From Candidatus Ruminococcus equi (GTDB lineage Bacteria > Bacillota > Clostridia > Oscillospirales > Acutalibacteraceae), in the NCBI GenBank assembly GCA_018065465.1, contig JAGHTC010000030.1, positions 1 to 37,570 on the forward strand: DNA of 37,570 nt, given 5' to 3'. This document shows positions 15,327-22,789 of the stretch, in pieces. The stretch's first letter is position 1. Every line of letters begins with the position of its first letter. The position numbers and the translations under genes were made by a program. The notes under the pieces were generated by a model. The model did not search any database. It was not told the DNA's origin and worked only from the letters and a program-made list of their open reading frames with translations.

Positions 15327-15898
15327 TTTTTACGCCCTTTCAAAGTTTTTGCAAGAATAAGTCCGACGCTGACGGAAACAATTGATGAAATCCATACACA
15401 GAAAATCACATCAAAAGGTGACTTGCTCCCGTAACTTGCACGAAGTGACGCAACCGTTGTCGGCAAAAGTTGTATTGATGCTGTATTGAGTACAACAAAA
15501 GTGACCATACTATCCGTTGCTGTGTCGAGTCTTTTGTTCCCTTTTAACTCTCGCATAGCAGAAAGCCCCAAGGGAGTTGCGGCGTTGCCGAGTCCCAAAA
15601 GATTTGCACTTATATTCATAGTAATATATGAAAAAGCGTCGCTTTGTTCATCTACATCGGGGAAAAGTCTTTTTATCACAGGGGACAGAATTTTTGAAAA
15701 AACTTTCGTCAGTCCGCCCTTGTTTGCTATTTCCATAAAGCCCGACCACATACACATTATCCCGCAAAGCGTAATTAAAAGTTCTACCGCCTCTTTTGCG
15801 CCGTCTATTACCGATTGGGACAGCGCAGACATATTCCCCGAAAACGCGGCATAGACAAAACTCAGTGTTATCATTCCCGCAAAAATATACGAAATCAT
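15314..15898 (-). CDS. spmA: Spore maturation protein SpmA
   Basis: A 194-aa membrane protein, the first gene of the spmAB pair. The family motifs are GFMEIANKGGLTKVFSKILS, YITMNISANLLGLGNAATPL and MVTFVVLNTASIQLLPTTVA. It acts with SpmB in the forespore membrane during spore core dehydration. The ATG at 15898 has a strong TAGGAGG 6 bases upstream. A TATAAT-like sequence (minus strand, 15928-15923) lies about 25 bases before the start, but I did not find a convincing sporulation-sigma promoter. Confidence 0.92.
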   Translation of the reverse strand: MISYIFAGMITLSFVYAAFSGNMSALSQSVIDGAKEAVELLITLCGIMCMWSGFMEIANKGGLTKVFSKILSPVIKRLFPDVDEQSDAFSYITMNISANLLGLGNAATPLGLSAMRELKGNKRLDTATDSMVTFVVLNTASIQLLPTTVASLRASYGSKSPFDVIFCVWISSIVSVSVGLILAKTLKGRKKWST

Positions 15899-15934
15899 AG
15901 TGCCTCCTATATCACTTTTGGCATTATATAACTG

Positions 15935-15963
15935 TTGACAAAATTGGCGAGTTTTGGTAAAAT
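15935..15963 (+). promoter_or_regulatory. Consensus sigma-A promoter for the AbrB-type regulator
   Basis: TTGACA (15935-15940) and TAAAAT (15958-15963) are 17 bases apart, with an extended TGG before the -10. The regulator starts at 15994 behind AGGAGGAG. Confidence 0.85.
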
Positions 15964-15993
15964 TATGTCATAAAAACAGAAGGAGGAGTTATT

Positions 15994-16236
15994 ATGAAAC
16001 CCGCAGGTTTTCTCTGCAAAATTGACAAACTCGGCAGAATTGTCATTCCAAAACCCATTCGAAAAACCTATAACCTTAACGAAGATGACACGGTTGAACT
16101 TTTCACCGACAATGACGGCATTATCATCAAGCGTTACGGTATGAAATGCACCTTCTGCGAAAACTCTGATGACCTTACAAACTTCAAGGGCAAACCCATT
16201 TGCAGTTCGTGCTTGAAGGCTCTGTCATCAAAATAA
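15994..16236 (+). CDS. AbrB/SpoVT-family regulator with C-terminal zinc-ribbon-like motif
   Basis: An 80-aa transcription factor. Residues about 5-50 are an AbrB/SpoVT swapped-hairpin DNA-binding domain (IDKLGRIVIPKPIRKTYNLN, then DDTVELFTDNDGIIIKRY). Residues about 51-75 carry two CxxC pairs (CTFC and CSSC) around FKGKPI, a probable zinc ribbon common in clostridial members. It probably works as a dimer or tetramer that controls stationary-phase or sporulation genes. It has its own near-perfect promoter and lies 56 bases before the dCMP deaminase gene, so the two may share a transcript. Which transition regulator it corresponds to in Bacillus is not clear. Confidence 0.85.
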   Translation: MKPAGFLCKIDKLGRIVIPKPIRKTYNLNEDDTVELFTDNDGIIIKRYGMKCTFCENSDDLTNFKGKPICSSCLKALSSK

Positions 16237-16292
16237 CTTTGTAAATTATATAAAAAAACTATAAATAATATTCAAAATCGGGGGATGAAGTT

Positions 16293-16781
16293 ATGACAAG
16301 AATTGATAAGGAAAACTACTATCTTGATATTGCCGAAACCGTTTTGGAGCGTGGCACCTGCCTTCGCCGTAATTTCGGTGCTATCATCGTAAACCAAGAT
16401 CAGATTATTTCTACAGGCTATGTCGGTGCACCCAGAGGACGCAAAAACTGTATCGACCTCGGTCACTGTATCAGGGAGGAAAAGAAAATTCCCCGTGGCG
16501 AAAGATACGAACTTTGTCGCAGTGTTCACGCCGAGGCTAACGCAATCATCCACGCTCCCCGTGACCAGATGTTGGGCGCCACTTTGTACCTTGTCGGCAA
16601 GGAAGTCACAACAGGCAACTATGTCGAAAATGCAAGTGCCTGCTCAATGTGTAAGCGTCTTATCATCAACGCCGGCATAAAAAAAGTCATCATCCGCACC
16701 ACAAAAACAACATTCAAAGCACTTTATGTTGAAGAATGGATAGAAAATGATGATTCATTAGAAGGTATTTTAGGTTACTGA
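16293..16781 (+). CDS. dCMP deaminase-type cytidine deaminase
   Basis: A 162-aa zinc-dependent deaminase of the ComEB/dCMP deaminase family, converting dCMP to dUMP for thymidylate synthesis. The zinc and proton-shuttle residues are in VHAEANAII (His79, Glu81), and the second motif is ASACSMCKRLIINAGI (Cys117, Cys120). The family's usual PCxxC is ACxxC here, a mild change. The substrate-loop motif GYVGAPRGRKNC is present. Length is normal. The start has GGGGGATGAAG upstream. It ends at two successive hairpins. Confidence 0.88.
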   Translation: MTRIDKENYYLDIAETVLERGTCLRRNFGAIIVNQDQIISTGYVGAPRGRKNCIDLGHCIREEKKIPRGERYELCRSVHAEANAIIHAPRDQMLGATLYLVGKEVTTGNYVENASACSMCKRLIINAGIKKVIIRTTKTTFKALYVEEWIENDDSLEGILGY

Positions 16782-16793
16782 TAATACATAGTT

Positions 16794-16824
16794 AAAGGCT
16801 GTGACGCTTTCATCACAGCCTTTT
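16794..16824 (+). terminator. Intrinsic terminator after the deaminase gene
   Basis: AAAGGCTGTGA (16794-16804) pairs with TCACAGCCTTT (16813-16823) across an 8-base loop, followed by a short T-run. Confidence 0.8.
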
Positions 16825-16852
16825 AGTATATAGTTTTTAGTTTTACGATAAT

Positions 16853-16890
16853 AAAAAACTGCAACGGATTTGGGTTGCAGTTTTTTGTTT
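16853..16890. terminator. Bidirectional terminator for the convergent deaminase and phosphoesterase genes
   Basis: AAAAAACTGCAAC (16853-16865) pairs with GTTGCAGTTTTTT (16874-16886), giving a perfect stem with U-tracts on either strand. It lies 16 bases past the stop of the minus-strand phosphoesterase. Confidence 0.88.
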
Positions 16891-16902
16891 ATGTTTGATA
16901 TT

Positions 16903-19182
16903 TTACGAATAAGTCCAAGATTTAACTGACCAAGTTTTCGGGTCAGCCGTTGTATCGGAGCCACCTGTTACCTTGTCGGGATACCAAGCCATATTTTCGC
17001 TAAACGGTCCCTTAATATCCTGGGTTTTTGCTGAGCCTGAATTACTGCGCCAGATAAGTCCCTGTGCATCTGCGGGAAGGTCACAGCAGTAAATCTTCTG
17101 TCCGTAATCATTTGTCTTTACATAGGTGCAGGTAGGACTTGTCTCCCAAGTCGGGTTTTCACTTGCTGAACCCCACCAGTAAGCTTTTACGACAGACCAG
17201 TTATCGCCGTTTGTAAAGTATACTTTTACTGTCTTCGGCGGGTCGCCGACAAGTTCTTTGAACTCTGTGTAAAGGTTGTTCAATTTGTTGTATGCTGTGT
17301 CGGATGTGTCACCCGATTTTTCAAGTTCTTTGACATATTTTTTGAGTGCCTGATACTGGTTATATGAAGCGTAAAGGTAACTTGCTGTCAAATCGCTCTT
17401 TGACTTCTTTATTAAAGCCGCGATATCGTTTGCACCGGTTACTGCGTAGTCGTTTGAAGAAGTCTTTGCAAGTTGTTCTTCAACGGGGAATTTGTCGATA
17501 AGTTTTGCAAGTTTCTTTTGGATTAAAGTTGCATCGACAATATTAAGAACATCGGTACCGTCTACTCTTGCCAAAACAAGCTGGTCAGGTGACAGTGTAA
17601 TCATCTTTGCAAGGGCTTTTTGAATAAATGTTGCGTCAACAATTTCAAGTAGATTATTCTCGTCAACATCGCCGTAGAGCAAAGGCTTTTCGGTTGTGGG
17701 CTGTGTAGTGGGTTGAGTAGTAGGCTGTGTTGTGGGCTGAGTTGTAGGCTGTGTAGTCGGCTGTGTGGTAGGCTCGGTAGTCGGCTCAACTCTGTTGCCT
17801 TTTACGAAATAACTTGCTGTCGGGATAATCTCGTTGTAGTAGAGGTTAGTTCCGTTGAATACTGTATGGTCTGAGTAAACATCAACAATATATCCTTCTG
17901 TCTTTTCGAGTGATGTATCGTTAACTCTTGTTGTGCCGTTCTTTATCATTCTTACAGCACCGACAGACGAGTTGTGGATGATAAGTGCAGATGTACTGCT
18001 GTTATCCGAGTAGTTTAACTGCTGGTCAAGACAAAAATGAGTATGACCTGTGATTACAACAGCATTCTTATATGTTTTGAGGAGGTTCTTGAGTTTTACC
18101 GTTGAAGGCATTGTATCTTTCAGCGGGATATCATAAATCGGTCTGTCAATCTGGTCGCCTGCGCCCCATTTGTAGAAGTTGCTGTGTTCAACGATAAAGC
18201 AGTTTTTGCCGTCGTTTTGATATGCTTTGAGTTTTGATTCAAGCCAGGAAAGTTGAGCATCTGTAAATTCATCTACTCTGTCGGTGTAGAAACCGCCTTC
18301 AAGCGCCAACATAAGGAAGTGGTCGCCTGTAGTAGGCTCTGTGAATTCGTAGTATGCTTTGCCCGCTTTGATTGTTGCGCTGTTTGAATCAAGGCCTGTG
18401 CTCTTAATAAAATATTTTGTGCCGACAGACGGGTCTTTTCTATAATCCGATTCGGTATCGCCGTTCCAAAGTTCGTGGTTGCCGATTGCTTCATATATCG
18501 GGTTGCAGTAATCACTTTCGGACAAGATTTTCAGATATCTGTTCCATTCTGCAGCATAGTACGGGTTTGAATGAGAACTTCCGGAATCGGCTCTTTGGTT
18601 ATTTACATGGTCACCGCTTGTGACAATAAAGTCAACTTTTCTGTTAGCGGCGGTTTTGAACGCAGAAGCAAGGTGCTGTTCATCGTAAGGATAACTTGAA
18701 CTTCCGCCTTCGCACATATGAATATCGGACAAAGCTTCGAAACTGTAAAGTTTAGAGGAACTTTTCTTTGTCGGAAGTTTTGAATCCGGTATTGTATATA
18801 CAGCCGCAGCAGAAGTAACTGTCTTTGTAGTCGGCTTTGATGCTGATTTAATGGCGATTAGTTTTGTTGCATCGGCTGGGATAGCCGTTTGTGCAGGCAT
18901 AGTAAAAGTTGCCTTTCCCGAAGATGCTGTCACCTGTGCTATTTCGGCATAACCCGAAAGTGCAGAAGTGTTGTCAGCCCAGTAAAGCCAGTATGAAGTA
19001 GGCGAAGCGGTAGAGTCAACGGATAGAGTAATAGTGCCCTGTGCATAGCCTTTGTCATTTTTGTTATTTCCCGAAAAAGCGTATGCTATCGAGGACGAGG
19101 CGCCGGCTGTAATAGTAAAACCGGTACACGCTAATGACAAAAGTATCATGGCAACAAGACACAAAGAAATCAATTTCTTCAT
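16903..19182 (-). CDS. Secreted metallophosphoesterase with dockerin-like segment and starch-binding-like C-terminus
   Basis: I choose the ATG at 19182 (759 aa): GGAGG lies 8 bases upstream and a signal peptide (MKKLISLCLVAMILLSLACT) follows at once; the track's nine extra residues are spurious. Domains in order: signal peptide; Ig-like phosphatase N-domain (about 25-130); calcineurin-type phosphoesterase (about 135-450) with SDIHM, TSGDHVNN, GNHELW and GHTHFCL metal motifs; a Thr-Pro linker of PTTQ repeats; a two-loop dockerin-like segment (GDVDENNLLEIVDATF and ARVDGTDVLNIVDATL); a helical FIVAR-like region; and a C-terminal module (VYFTNGDNWSVVKAYWWGS) resembling CBM26-type starch-binding domains. 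It is probably an extracellular phosphatase held in a complex or on polysaccharide. The substrate is not visible from sequence. Confidence 0.82.
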   Translation of the reverse strand: MKKLISLCLVAMILLSLACTGFTITAGASSSIAYAFSGNNKNDKGYAQGTITLSVDSTASPTSYWLYWADNTSALSGYAEIAQVTASSGKATFTMPAQTAIPADATKLIAIKSASKPTTKTVTSAAAVYTIPDSKLPTKKSSSKLYSFEALSDIHMCEGGSSSYPYDEQHLASAFKTAANRKVDFIVTSGDHVNNQRADSGSSHSNPYYAAEWNRYLKILSESDYCNPIYEAIGNHELWNGDTESDYRKDPSVGTKYFIKSTGLDSNSATIKAGKAYYEFTEPTTGDHFLMLALEGGFYTDRVDEFTDAQLSWLESKLKAYQNDGKNCFIVEHSNFYKWGAGDQIDRPIYDIPLKDTMPSTVKLKNLLKTYKNAVVITGHTHFCLDQQLNYSDNSSTSALIIHNSSVGAVRMIKNGTTRVNDTSLEKTEGYIVDVYSDHTVFNGTNLYYNEIIPTASYFVKGNRVEPTTEPTTQPTTQPTTQPTTQPTTQPTTQPTTEKPLLYGDVDENNLLEIVDATFIQKALAKMITLSPDQLVLARVDGTDVLNIVDATLIQKKLAKLIDKFPVEEQLAKTSSNDYAVTGANDIAALIKKSKSDLTASYLYASYNQYQALKKYVKELEKSGDTSDTAYNKLNNLYTEFKELVGDPPKTVKVYFTNGDNWSVVKAYWWGSASENPTWETSPTCTYVKTNDYGQKIYCCDLPADAQGLIWRSNSGSAKTQDIKGPFSENMAWYPDKVTGGSDTTADPKTWSVKSWTYS
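17692..17785 (-). repeat. 12-bp tandem repeats coding a PTTQ linker
   Basis: About seven to eight imperfect copies of a 12-base unit (minus-strand sense, CCNACNACNCAR) code for PTTE/PTTQ repeats between the phosphoesterase and the dockerin-like segment. Third-base variation between copies shows selection at the protein level. Copy number may vary between strains. Confidence 0.85.
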
Positions 19183-19227
19183 AAATCTTACCTCCAATAT
19201 TGATGACATTATAATTTTTCCGATTTC

Positions 19228-19233
19228 ATTATA
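19228..19233 (-). promoter_or_regulatory. Possible extended -10 element of the phosphoesterase gene
   Basis: The minus strand reads TGATATAAT, an extended -10, about 45 bases before the start codon. No good -35 is seen, and a second TATAAT lies at 19208-19213, so the exact start site is uncertain. Confidence 0.4.
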
Positions 19234-19344
19234 TCATATTTGCTCTTAAAAATAAAGATATTAACTTATTTTTAGGAGTTTCCAACAAAGAACACGGCAA
19301 AAATGTGTATAACATTACAAGTAAAAATTTTTTCGCGTAATTGT

Positions 19345-19373
19345 TTGACACAAAAAAGAATACATTGTATAAT
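19345..19373 (+). promoter_or_regulatory. Perfect-consensus sigma-A promoter for sortase and LCP genes
   Basis: TTGACA (19345-19350), 17-base spacer, TATAAT (19368-19373): an exact match to the housekeeping consensus. The predicted transcription start near 19380 is downstream of the ORF-track start at 19303, which shows that the annotated sortase start must move. Confidence 0.92.
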
Positions 19374-19410
19374 CAATATGAAATATTGTATAAAAAATGG
19401 GGCATGTTCT

Positions 19411-20232
19411 TTGGACAAAAAGCCGAAAAAAACAATATGGATAATTTTGCTGATTATCTTTATTATTATACTGATTTTGGGACTTTTGTTTGTGCTGAAA
19501 AGCTACGGCATCATTTTTGCCGACAAAACTCCGACACGAGCAGAAACGACAGAAGAGCCCACCACCATAGCCACCATAGCCACACAGCCACCGACAGAAC
19601 GCTTTGATTATCCGCTTGCACCTGAGCCCGATATGAGTTCTGTTGACTTTGATGAACTCGAAAATATCAACGAAGACATCTACGCGTGGCTGTATATTCC
19701 GAACACAAATGTAGATTTGCCTGTTGTGCAAAGCATCAAAGACCGCGATGACTTCTTCTATCTTTCGCACAACATCTACAAGGAATATCAATTTTCGGGC
19801 GCTATTTACTCCGAAATACAAAACAGCACCGATTTTTCGGACCCTGTTACCGTGCTGTACGGTCACAATATGATAAACGGTTCGATGTTTGCAACGCTTC
19901 ATAAATTTGAAGACGAAGACTTTTTTAACGAAAACACTACTATGTTTGTCTATACAAAGCACAAATTGCTTACTTACCTTATTTATGCGGCGTATGAAAC
20001 CGACGACAGACATATTCTCAATTCTTTTGAACCAAGGACAAAAGAAGGGTTCAGGGAATTTCTCGATTCTACTCTTTCTCCGCGCTCGTATAACTGCAAT
20101 GTGAGAGATGTAGAACTGAATACTAATGATAGGATTTTAACATTGAGTACCTGTTCCAATACCGTAAGCGGTAACAGGTATTTAGTTCAAGGGGTGTTAG
20201 TACATGAGCGAACAAGAAAACAAGCAAAATGA
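19411..20232 (+). CDS. Class B-like sortase
   Basis: A 273-aa membrane-anchored transpeptidase if started at TTG 19411, the first usable in-frame start after the promoter (GGGG lies 8 bases before it); the ATG at 19378 would be leaderless. An N-terminal membrane anchor (about 8-30, IWIILLIIFIIILILGLLF) is followed by a Thr-rich linker and the sortase barrel. The catalytic residues are His152 (LYGHNM), Cys248 (LSTCSN) and Arg256 (GNRYLVQG), the order and spacing of class B enzymes. Such enzymes attach sorted proteins to the wall or to pili. No sorting-signal substrate is encoded nearby. The 3' end overlaps the LCP gene by 29 bases. Confidence 0.88.
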   Translation: MDKKPKKTIWIILLIIFIIILILGLLFVLKSYGIIFADKTPTRAETTEEPTTIATIATQPPTERFDYPLAPEPDMSSVDFDELENINEDIYAWLYIPNTNVDLPVVQSIKDRDDFFYLSHNIYKEYQFSGAIYSEIQNSTDFSDPVTVLYGHNMINGSMFATLHKFEDEDFFNENTTMFVYTKHKLLTYLIYAAYETDDRHILNSFEPRTKEGFREFLDSTLSPRSYNCNVRDVELNTNDRILTLSTCSNTVSGNRYLVQGVLVHERTRKQAK

Positions 20233-21670
20233 CGGTTCAACACAGGAAAAAATTGATAAGTTAAATTCGCTTATCAGCGATTTGCAGGATACTGTCGAGA
20301 AAATGAAAGAAGATATCAAAGAAAGCGAAAAGCCCGAAGGCAGTGATGAAATAAATACGAAAGAGCAAGAAAGCGAAACTGCACAAAGCACCGAAGCAGA
20401 AACGGTCGAACCTAAACTTGTTATCACAAAAGGTGATTTGCAAAAGGCTGACCCCGATGCAGAAGATTATGTTATGCCAAGAAACATTAAAAACAAGCGT
20501 ACAGGGCGTCGTCATCACCATCATCATTCTTCTCACAGTTCAAATTCACACAGAAGCAATCTGACACAAGAGGAGATTGAAAATATGGAAAAAGGCTTTG
20601 TGTATCATACAAGCGGAAAACACAGAAAAAATCGCAAAAAACGCAAAGTACTGAAAATTATCGGCATTATTTTTGCTATCCTTTTCGGCATTATTATCGT
20701 TGCTTTATCTACCGTACTGATACTCAATCAAGTCGGTAAAAACCAAATGCACGACTATAATGATATTGATATCACCGTTCCCGAAAACCTCGTGAATGAC
20801 TTGTTTGTTGAGAATAATGGTAAAACCATCAAATATGACGGTAAGACCTATTCTTTCAACGAAGATGTTTCTACAATAGCCTTTTTGGGCATTGACCGTG
20901 ACGAATTCATAAACGAAGGCGGAAATATGGCAGACGCCATATATATTGCCGTCATTGATGAAAAAGCAAGCAAAGTTCGCCTTATCTGTGTATCCCGTGA
21001 AACTATGGCAGATGTTGATGTCTATTCCGACAAGGGCACTTTCGTCGATACACAAAAATTGCAGATTTGTCTTGCTTACGCCTACGGCGACGGCAAAGAA
21101 ACAAGTTGTGAAAATGTTACCAGATCACTTTCAAGGCTGTTCTACGGTATTCCGTTCAAAACCTATTTCGCGATAGACTTTAACGCACTGAAAACCCTCA
21201 ACGATACTGTCGGCGGAGTCACCGTTAAATCTTTGATTCCCTTTAAGTCAAAAGTTACGGGACAACAGGTAAATGTCGGAGATGAAGTTACTCTCTACGG
21301 TGAAGATGCACTTGTATATGTTCGCCAAAGAGACACAAAGAAACTCGAAAGCAACAATGACCGTATTGCCCGTCAGGAGCAATATATAGACGCATTTTTG
21401 TCAAGCGTTATCCCTGCGGCAAAAGAAAACATTTCCGTTGTATCCGACCTTTACAACACAATCGCCGCGAACTCAACAACATCACTCACTTTGCCGAAGA
21501 TTACTTATCTTGCTTCATCCGCTTTGTCAAATATCAGCGGGGCTTCCGATATCGAATTTATCAATATCCCCGGTGAAATCGTAGCAGGCGAAAAGTTCGC
21601 CGAGTTTCATGCCGATGATAAGGAACTTATCAAAATTATGCTTGATGTCTTCTACGAAGAAGTAAAATAA
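20204..21670 (+). CDS. LytR-CpsA-Psr (LCP) family cell-wall glycopolymer ligase
   Basis: A 488-aa membrane protein. Residues 1-145 are a long cytoplasmic region: an acidic coiled-coil-like stretch (KLNSLISDLQDTVEKMKEDI), then a His-rich basic patch (five consecutive His at 104-108, more at 111 and 116). One membrane segment lies at about 149-174. The extracellular LCP domain follows, with TIAFLGIDRDE, MADAIYIAVID, VSRETMADV and the arginine motif YVRQRDTKKL with NDRIARQEQY. The family transfers lipid-linked glycopolymers to peptidoglycan. The start (AAGGGG, then ATG at 20204) is inside the sortase gene, so the two are coupled. Pairing a sortase with an LCP ligase suggests joint work on wall attachment. 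Confidence 0.85.
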   Translation: MSEQENKQNDGSTQEKIDKLNSLISDLQDTVEKMKEDIKESEKPEGSDEINTKEQESETAQSTEAETVEPKLVITKGDLQKADPDAEDYVMPRNIKNKRTGRRHHHHHSSHSSNSHRSNLTQEEIENMEKGFVYHTSGKHRKNRKKRKVLKIIGIIFAILFGIIIVALSTVLILNQVGKNQMHDYNDIDITVPENLVNDLFVENNGKTIKYDGKTYSFNEDVSTIAFLGIDRDEFINEGGNMADAIYIAVIDEKASKVRLICVSRETMADVDVYSDKGTFVDTQKLQICLAYAYGDGKETSCENVTRSLSRLFYGIPFKTYFAIDFNALKTLNDTVGGVTVKSLIPFKSKVTGQQVNVGDEVTLYGEDALVYVRQRDTKKLESNNDRIARQEQYIDAFLSSVIPAAKENISVVSDLYNTIAANSTTSLTLPKITYLASSALSNISGASDIEFINIPGEIVAGEKFAEFHADDKELIKIMLDVFYEEVK

Positions 21671-21678
21671 TTGCAAAC

Positions 21679-21709
21679 AAAAACCGCCCTTCATATAGGG
21701 CGGTTTTTT
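21679..21709. terminator. Bidirectional terminator between the LCP gene and the permease gene
   Basis: ACCGCCC (21683-21689) pairs with GGGCGGT (21698-21704), with flanking A- and T-runs extending the stem. It serves both convergent genes. Confidence 0.88.
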
Positions 21710-21715
21710 ATGTTC

Positions 21716-22642
21716 TTATTGTTTTTTTCGATGTAGTTTTTCCATGGGAAGTTGAGCAATAATTATTGCCGTAAACATTATAAGACAGCCGACAATTTCT
21801 CTCGTTGAAAAATGCTCACCCGAAAACATCACTCCGCCTACTGCCGCAAATACCGACTCAAGACTCATAACGATAGAAGAGACCGTCGGCGAGGTGCTGT
21901 ACTGCTGACCGATAATCTGTAATGTATAGGCAACGCCCGACGACATAACCGCAAGGTAGAGTATGTCTTTCCAAACTGAAAGGATAGAAGAAATATCGGG
22001 CTTTTCGAATATAAACATCAGTATAAGTGAAATAATACCACAGACTAAAAACTGTATGCACGAAAGCTTTAGCCCGTTGACATACTCACCGTAGTAGTCA
22101 ATACAGATAATCTGAAAAGAAAAGGCAACGGCACACATCAGTATTACCACGTCACCGAGATAGACAGAGCCTATGCCGTTTGAAAGGCAAAGAACATAAA
22201 GTCCGACAATCGCCAAGGCAACACAAAACCAAATATGCAGACCGACTTTTTTATGAAAAAACAACCCGATTATCGGAACGATAAGAATATACAACGCGGT
22301 GATAAATCCGCTTCGACCTGAAGTATTTGCATTGTCGGGGTAAAGCGCAATGCCGAATTGCTGAATATTTGCGGCAACGCTCAAAAAAAGTCCGCAGAAT
22401 ATACCCGCTTTTATAAGCATCTTTCTGTCTTTCTTTGTTTTTTCAAAGACAGGACGATTTTTTACTTTTGCCAAGACAACAATAATCGGTGCGAGTACAA
22501 AAGCACCGATAATAAACCGAATAGCGTTTAATGTGAATGTATCCACCTTTTCGGCTGCGTTATCCTGTGTTACAAAAGCAAAACCCCAGATTAACGCCGC
22601 AAGCAGTAATGCTGAGGTTGAAACAAATTTTCTTCTTTCCAT
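21716..22642 (-). CDS. EamA/DMT-family permease
   Basis: A 308-aa inner-membrane transporter, starting at ATG 22642 with GGAGGG upstream; the ten extra residues of the track start are not supported. It has about ten hydrophobic segments in two EamA repeats: the first begins with ALLLAALIWGFAFVTQDNA and ends near AIVGLYVLCLS; the second begins with LGDVVILMCAVAFSFQIICI and contains LAVMSSGVAYTLQIIGQQYS and VMSLESVFAAVGGVMFSGE. Members export or import small metabolites; the substrate cannot be told from sequence. The gene is single, on the opposite strand to both neighbours. Confidence 0.88.
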   Translation of the reverse strand: MERRKFVSTSALLLAALIWGFAFVTQDNAAEKVDTFTLNAIRFIIGAFVLAPIIVVLAKVKNRPVFEKTKKDRKMLIKAGIFCGLFLSVAANIQQFGIALYPDNANTSGRSGFITALYILIVPIIGLFFHKKVGLHIWFCVALAIVGLYVLCLSNGIGSVYLGDVVILMCAVAFSFQIICIDYYGEYVNGLKLSCIQFLVCGIISLILMFIFEKPDISSILSVWKDILYLAVMSSGVAYTLQIIGQQYSTSPTVSSIVMSLESVFAAVGGVMFSGEHFSTREIVGCLIMFTAIIIAQLPMEKLHRKKQ

Positions 22643-22731
22643 TTTATCCCTCCGAATAACGAAAGGATACACCGATTTATGTTTTTAGTCAATAGTGAAA
22701 AAGCATTATTGTCGTATAAGGGCGGTTGTTG

Positions 22732-22760
22732 TTGAAATAGAAAAATTTTTGTGGTATAAT
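22732..22760 (+). promoter_or_regulatory. Sigma-A promoter of the GH3-like gene
   Basis: TTGAAA (22732-22737), 17-base spacer, TATAAT (22755-22760) with the extended TGG before it. The gene starts at 22790 behind TTGGAGG. Confidence 0.9.
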
Positions 22761-22789
22761 GACTGTAATTATGGAATTGGAGGCATATT

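Noticed and set aside
17692-17785. Short repeats that could suggest a CRISPR array
   Set aside because: The 12-base units are contiguous, have no spacers, and code for an in-frame PTTQ linker.
19315-20013. 232-aa minus-strand ORF opposite the sortase
   Set aside because: Mirror of sortase codons (Arg/Cys/Phe-rich), no Shine-Dalgarno; the sortase has intact catalytic residues and a perfect promoter.
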